Shown here: one piece after another, positions 4,781-7,799 of the stretch
Layout of the letters: each line of letters begins with the position of its first letter
How positions within the stretch are numbered: the stretch's first letter is position 1
Assembly: GCA_964514665.1 (NCBI GenBank)
Contig: CAZESH010000213.1
Coordinates: 1-7,799, forward strand
Reading direction: 5' to 3'
Source: CAZESH01 sp964514665
GTDB lineage: Bacteria; Bacillota; Bacilli; Paenibacillales; KCTC-25726
Length of the DNA: 7,799 bases
The notes under the pieces: generated by a model
What the model was told of the DNA's origin: nothing
The model's database searches: none
The model's input: the letters and a program-made list of their open reading frames with translations, nothing else
Translations under genes and position numbers: made by a program

Positions 4781-6346
4781 ATGATGGTGAAGATGACGGA
4801 ATTACAAATCAAAACCGGATCGGTGGAAGGCGGCGCCGTTTTCTTTATATTCGGAGCTACCGGAGACTTGGCGAGCCGGAAGTTGTATCCGGCAATATAC
4901 AGCCTGTACTGCGAGCAAAAGCTGGATGAGCGGTTTGCGGTGATCGGACTGGCCAGAAGAGCAAGAAGCCAGGAGCAGTTTCACGCAGACATTCGCAATT
5001 CGATTGAAGAATTTGCCAGACATCAAATCGAGGATGAATCGAAGTGGAACAAATTCGTCGAACATTTTGAATACCTCTCCTTGGATATCGGCAATCTGCA
5101 AGGATTCAGCGAATTGAAGAACAAAACGGAGGCTCTTGAAAGCAAGTTTTCCATATCGGGAAACCGTTTGTTTTATCTGGCGCTAGCGCCGGAGTTGTTC
5201 GGCCAGGTCGCTTCCAACCTGAAGGCGGGAGGATTGCTGCAGAGTGCGGGCTGGCACCGGCTTGTGATCGAGAAGCCTTTCGGATACGACCTGCAGTCGG
5301 CGAAGCGGTTAAATGCCGAAATCCGTCAGGTTTTCGAGGAAGAGCAGATCTTTAGAATCGATCATTACCTGGGCAAGGAAATGGTGCAGAATATTGAAAT
5401 CATCCGTTTTTCCAACGCTTTTTTCGAACCTTTGTGGAACAACAAATACATCGCCAATATTCAAATCACCTTGAGTGAAACGGTGGGTGTCGAGGAGCGG
5501 GGCGGCTACTACGAGAAATCCGGAGCGCTTCGCGACATGGGACAAAATCATATGCTGCAGATGATCGCCATGATGGCGATGGAGCCGCCCAGCCGGTTGA
5601 ATCCGGAAGATATCCGCGACGAAAAAGTGAAGGTGCTGCGTTCCTTGAGAGCTTATGCTTCACCCGAGGAGGTTGCCCGCAATGTCGTCAGAGGACAGTA
5701 TGCGAACGGGATTTTCCGCGGCAAGCCGATTCCGGGATATCGCGAGGAAGACAAGGTGAGCGCCGAATCGGAAACGGAAACCTATTTTGCCGCCAAGGTG
5801 TATGTGGATAATTTTCGCTGGGCCGGCGTTCCTTTCTATGTGCGAACCGGGAAAAGACTGCCGGTTAAAACAACGGAGGTCGTCGTTGAATTCAAGAACA
5901 TGCCGCAGAATATTTATCTCTCCAAGAAAACGGAGCTTGCTCCCAACCTGCTCGTTTTTCGCGTCAACCCGATGGAAGGCGTTTATATCCGGATGAATGC
6001 GAAAAGACCTGGGACTGAGCTGATCACTCCGGTGGCGATGGATTTCTGCCAAAGCTGCGAAATCGGCCTGAATACGCCGGAAGCTTATGAGCGCTTGTTG
6101 GACGATGCCGCTCGCGGCGATTCCACTTATTTTACGCGTTGGGACGAAGTGGCGCATGCTTGGGAGTTTGTCGATCCGATCGCCAGAGCCTGGATGGAAA
6201 ACAAGGATCCGATCAAGCATTATCCAGCGGGCACTTGGGGGCCGGCAGAAGCATCGGAGCTTTTGGCCCAAGACGGATTCCGCTGGTGGCCGGTGAATGG
6301 ACAAAAGGAAGACGAGGTTGTTTGGGCATCGAGCCCGAACATTTGA
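4781..6346 (+). CDS. zwf: Glucose-6-phosphate 1-dehydrogenase
   Basis: A 521-residue cytoplasmic enzyme that oxidises glucose 6-phosphate to 6-phosphogluconolactone with reduction of NADP+, the entry step of the oxidative pentose phosphate pathway. The N-terminal Rossmann domain shows GATGDLA (25-31) followed by RKLYPAIY. EKPFGYD and the family signature RIDHYLGKE follow, with His195 at the phosphate-binding position. His257 in DMGQNHMLQM matches the catalytic base of the Leuconostoc enzyme. The C-terminal dimerisation domain includes VPFYVRTGKRLP and the ending TWGPAEASELLAQDGFRWW. Length is normal and there is no frameshift. The start is uncertain among ATG 4781, ATG 4784 and ATG 4793, because the ribosome binding site is weak (AAGAAAGA just before 4781); differences affect at most four residues. 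It has its own promoter and terminator, so it is probably monocistronic. Confidence 0.97.
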   Translation: MMVKMTELQIKTGSVEGGAVFFIFGATGDLASRKLYPAIYSLYCEQKLDERFAVIGLARRARSQEQFHADIRNSIEEFARHQIEDESKWNKFVEHFEYLSLDIGNLQGFSELKNKTEALESKFSISGNRLFYLALAPELFGQVASNLKAGGLLQSAGWHRLVIEKPFGYDLQSAKRLNAEIRQVFEEEQIFRIDHYLGKEMVQNIEIIRFSNAFFEPLWNNKYIANIQITLSETVGVEERGGYYEKSGALRDMGQNHMLQMIAMMAMEPPSRLNPEDIRDEKVKVLRSLRAYASPEEVARNVVRGQYANGIFRGKPIPGYREEDKVSAESETETYFAAKVYVDNFRWAGVPFYVRTGKRLPVKTTEVVVEFKNMPQNIYLSKKTELAPNLLVFRVNPMEGVYIRMNAKRPGTELITPVAMDFCQSCEIGLNTPEAYERLLDDAARGDSTYFTRWDEVAHAWEFVDPIARAWMENKDPIKHYPAGTWGPAEASELLAQDGFRWWPVNGQKEDEVVWASSPNI

Positions 6347-6403
6347 GTGAAAGCGGGAAGAACGGGAGCAGAAAGCTGACTGTCGGACCGCGTGTGAAAT
6401 TAC

Positions 6404-6436
6404 AAAAAATCAGGCCCTTCGCGAGCCTGATTTTTT
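6404..6436 (+). terminator. Intrinsic terminator after zwf
   Basis: AAAAAATCAGGC (6404-6415) and GCCTGATTTTTT (6425-6436) form a perfect 12-base inverted repeat with a 9-base loop. The stem runs into a six-T tract. It lies 57 bases after the zwf stop. The A-tract on the left arm makes it potentially bidirectional, but no gene faces it from the right. Confidence 0.93.
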
Positions 6437-6444
6437 GCCTTCTA

Positions 6445-6473
6445 TATACATCGGCTTGGGGAAAACATATAAT
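6445..6473 (+). promoter_or_regulatory. Sigma-A promoter of prfC
   Basis: TATACA (6445-6450) and a perfect TATAAT (6468-6473) are 17 bases apart. The predicted start is near 6480, about 42 bases before the prfC start codon. It directly follows the zwf terminator, so prfC should be independently transcribed. Confidence 0.65.
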
Positions 6474-6521
6474 AGATGATGAATTTGCCGGATAGACTTC
6501 ATTCAAGAAAGGGATTTAATT

Positions 6522-7799
6522 ATGAGTAAAACTGCTGTTCAACATACACTGCAAACAGAAGTGGACAAACGCCGAACGTTTGCGATCATTTCTCACCCCG
6601 ATGCGGGAAAAACGACATTGACGGAGAAGCTGCTGCTGTTCGGCGGCGCGATCCGTCTCGCCGGCACGGTCAAAGCGAGGAAAGCAAGCAAATTTGCTAC
6701 CTCGGACTGGATGGAGATCGAGAAGCAGCGGGGAATTTCCGTTACCTCCAGCGTGATGCAGTTTGATTACAAGGGCCACCGGGTCAACATTCTGGACACG
6801 CCGGGCCATCAGGATTTCAGCGAGGACACTTACCGCACGTTGACCGCCGCAGATAGCGCAGTGATGCTGATCGACTCGGCAAAAGGCGTAGAAGCACAGA
6901 CGAAGAAGCTTTTTCAAATTTGCCGTATGAGAGGCATTCCGATCTTCACTTTCATCAACAAGATGGACCGGGAAGGCAGGGATCCGTTCGAGCTTCTGGA
7001 GGAGCTCGAGCAGGTGCTAGGCATCCGCTCTTATCCGATGAATTGGCCGATCGGTTCGGGCAAGCAGCTTTGCGGCGTTTACGATCGTACCAAGACACAG
7101 GTTGAATTGTTCCAAGACGGCGATCACGATAAAATCGAGGTCACGAAGGTTTCCGGCTATGAAGATCCGCTCATTCACAAGCTTGCCGGAGACTACTTGT
7201 TTGACAAATTAAACGAAGACCTGCAGCTGCTTGATGTGGCCGGCGACGAATTCGATTTGGCCAAAGTCGGGGAAGGCTTGCTGACGCCGGTGTTTTTCGG
7301 CAGTGCGATCAACAACTTCGGGGTGCAGACCTTTTTGGACAATTTTCTCTCATTGGCGCCGAAACCCGCGCCGCGTAAAAGCGACGCAGGCGAAGTTAAC
7401 CCTACCGACACGGCGTTTTCCGGTTATATTTTTAAAATTCAGGCCAACATGAATCCGGCGCATCGCGATCGCATCGCATTCCTGCGCATCGTCTCGGGCA
7501 AATTTGAACGCGGCATGAGCGTCAAGCATGTTCGCATCGGCAAGGATATCAAGCTCTCCCAACCGCAGCAGTTTTTGGCCCAAGACCGGGAAATCATCGA
7601 TGACGCGTATCCGGGCGACATTATCGGATTGTTCGATCCGGGGATATTCCGCATCGGCGATACGCTGTGCCAAGGCGAAGCCAAAGTTTTCGAGGAGCTG
7701 CCGACCTTCTCTCCCGAGCTGTTCAGCAAAGTAACCGTCAAAAACGCTTTGAAGCATAAGCAGTTTCAAAAAGGAATCGATCAGCTGACGGAAGAGGGC
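6522..7799 (+). CDS. prfC: Peptide chain release factor 3 (partial, 3' end beyond window)
   Basis: The frame is open from ATG 6522 to the window edge, giving 426 residues of a protein that is usually about 525 long. RF3 is a ribosomal GTPase that removes RF1/RF2 after peptide release and contributes to quality control. GTPase motifs are intact: P-loop SHPDAGKTT (24-32, Lys30), the switch I region RGISVTSSV (70-78), [16 protein letters not shown] (92-107), NKMD (146-149) and SAINNFG (261-267). The SHPDAGKTT and [11 protein letters not shown] forms separate RF3 from EF-G and other translational GTPases. Domain II follows from about residue 290, with [23 protein letters not shown] as its first strand region. 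AAAGGGA (6508-6514) lies 7 bases before the start. The visible part shows no frameshift or loss of key residues. Confidence 0.97.
   Translation, partial: MSKTAVQHTLQTEVDKRRTFAIISHPDAGKTTLTEKLLLFGGAIRLAGTVKARKASKFATSDWMEIEKQRGISVTSSVMQFDYKGHRVNILDTPGHQDFSEDTYRTLTAADSAVMLIDSAKGVEAQTKKLFQICRMRGIPIFTFINKMDREGRDPFELLEELEQVLGIRSYPMNWPIGSGKQLCGVYDRTKTQVELFQDGDHDKIEVTKVSGYEDPLIHKLAGDYLFDKLNEDLQLLDVAGDEFDLAKVGEGLLTPVFFGSAINNFGVQTFLDNFLSLAPKPAPRKSDAGEVNPTDTAFSGYIFKIQANMNPAHRDRIAFLRIVSGKFERGMSVKHVRIGKDIKLSQPQQFLAQDREIIDDAYPGDIIGLFDPGIFRIGDTLCQGEAKVFEELPTFSPELFSKVTVKNALKHKQFQKGIDQLTEEG

Noticed and set aside
5660..6304. Long open frame of 214 codons on the - strand inside zwf.
   Set aside because: It lies entirely antisense to a complete, motif-rich zwf gene, and its translation is rich in Arg/His/Ser with no recognisable domain. 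It is a codon-bias shadow.
7350..7769. 139-codon open frame on the - strand inside prfC.
   Set aside because: It is antisense to a conserved part of release factor 3, with no independent support.

Overview
The window looks like a chromosomal segment of a Gram-positive, spore-forming-type Firmicute, most likely Paenibacillus or a close relative (Paenibacillaceae). This rests on the LiaF/LiaS/LiaR envelope-stress module next to a PspA-type gene, a YwmB-family protein, strong purine-rich ribosome binding sites (GGAGGT, AAGGGGGGT), TTG starts, extended -10 promoters (TGnTAnAAT) and roughly balanced GC. The genus is an inference from protein style. No mobile element, tRNA, rRNA or CRISPR array was found.

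Layout. Positions 1-165 hold the last 54 codons of a PspA/LiaH-type membrane-stress protein. A 109-base gap follows, with a candidate internal promoter and a strong hairpin. Then come liaF (275-925), the sensor kinase liaS (958-2037) and the response regulator liaR (2015-2665), all on the + strand and closed by a clear intrinsic terminator (2688-2727). Positions 2728-2923 carry two extended -10 elements and a possible 18-codon ORF ahead of a GNAT acetyltransferase (2924-3430). That gene's last 18 codons overlap a probable terminator. A small gene of unknown function lies convergently on the - strand (3441-3773). It is divergent from a YwmB-family exported or membrane-anchored protein (3958-4695). 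Next is zwf, glucose-6-phosphate dehydrogenase (4781-6346), with its own extended -10 promoter and a terminator at 6404-6436. The window ends inside prfC, peptide chain release factor 3 (from 6522), which has a good sigma-A promoter.

How the genes work together. PspA-LiaF-LiaS-LiaR forms one functional block. By analogy with Bacillus LiaFSR, LiaF restrains the kinase LiaS, LiaS phosphorylates LiaR under cell-envelope stress, and LiaR activates the operon that encodes the PspA/LiaH effector. The other genes are independent housekeeping or accessory units: zwf feeds the oxidative pentose phosphate pathway and prfC recycles release factors during translation termination.

Most of the window is ordinary core genome. 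The items most worth checking are the pspA-liaF hairpin and internal promoter, the short ORF before the GNAT gene, the terminator inside the GNAT gene, and the small - strand protein, whose N-terminal half is reminiscent of an Sm-like strand pattern interrupted by a basic linker.
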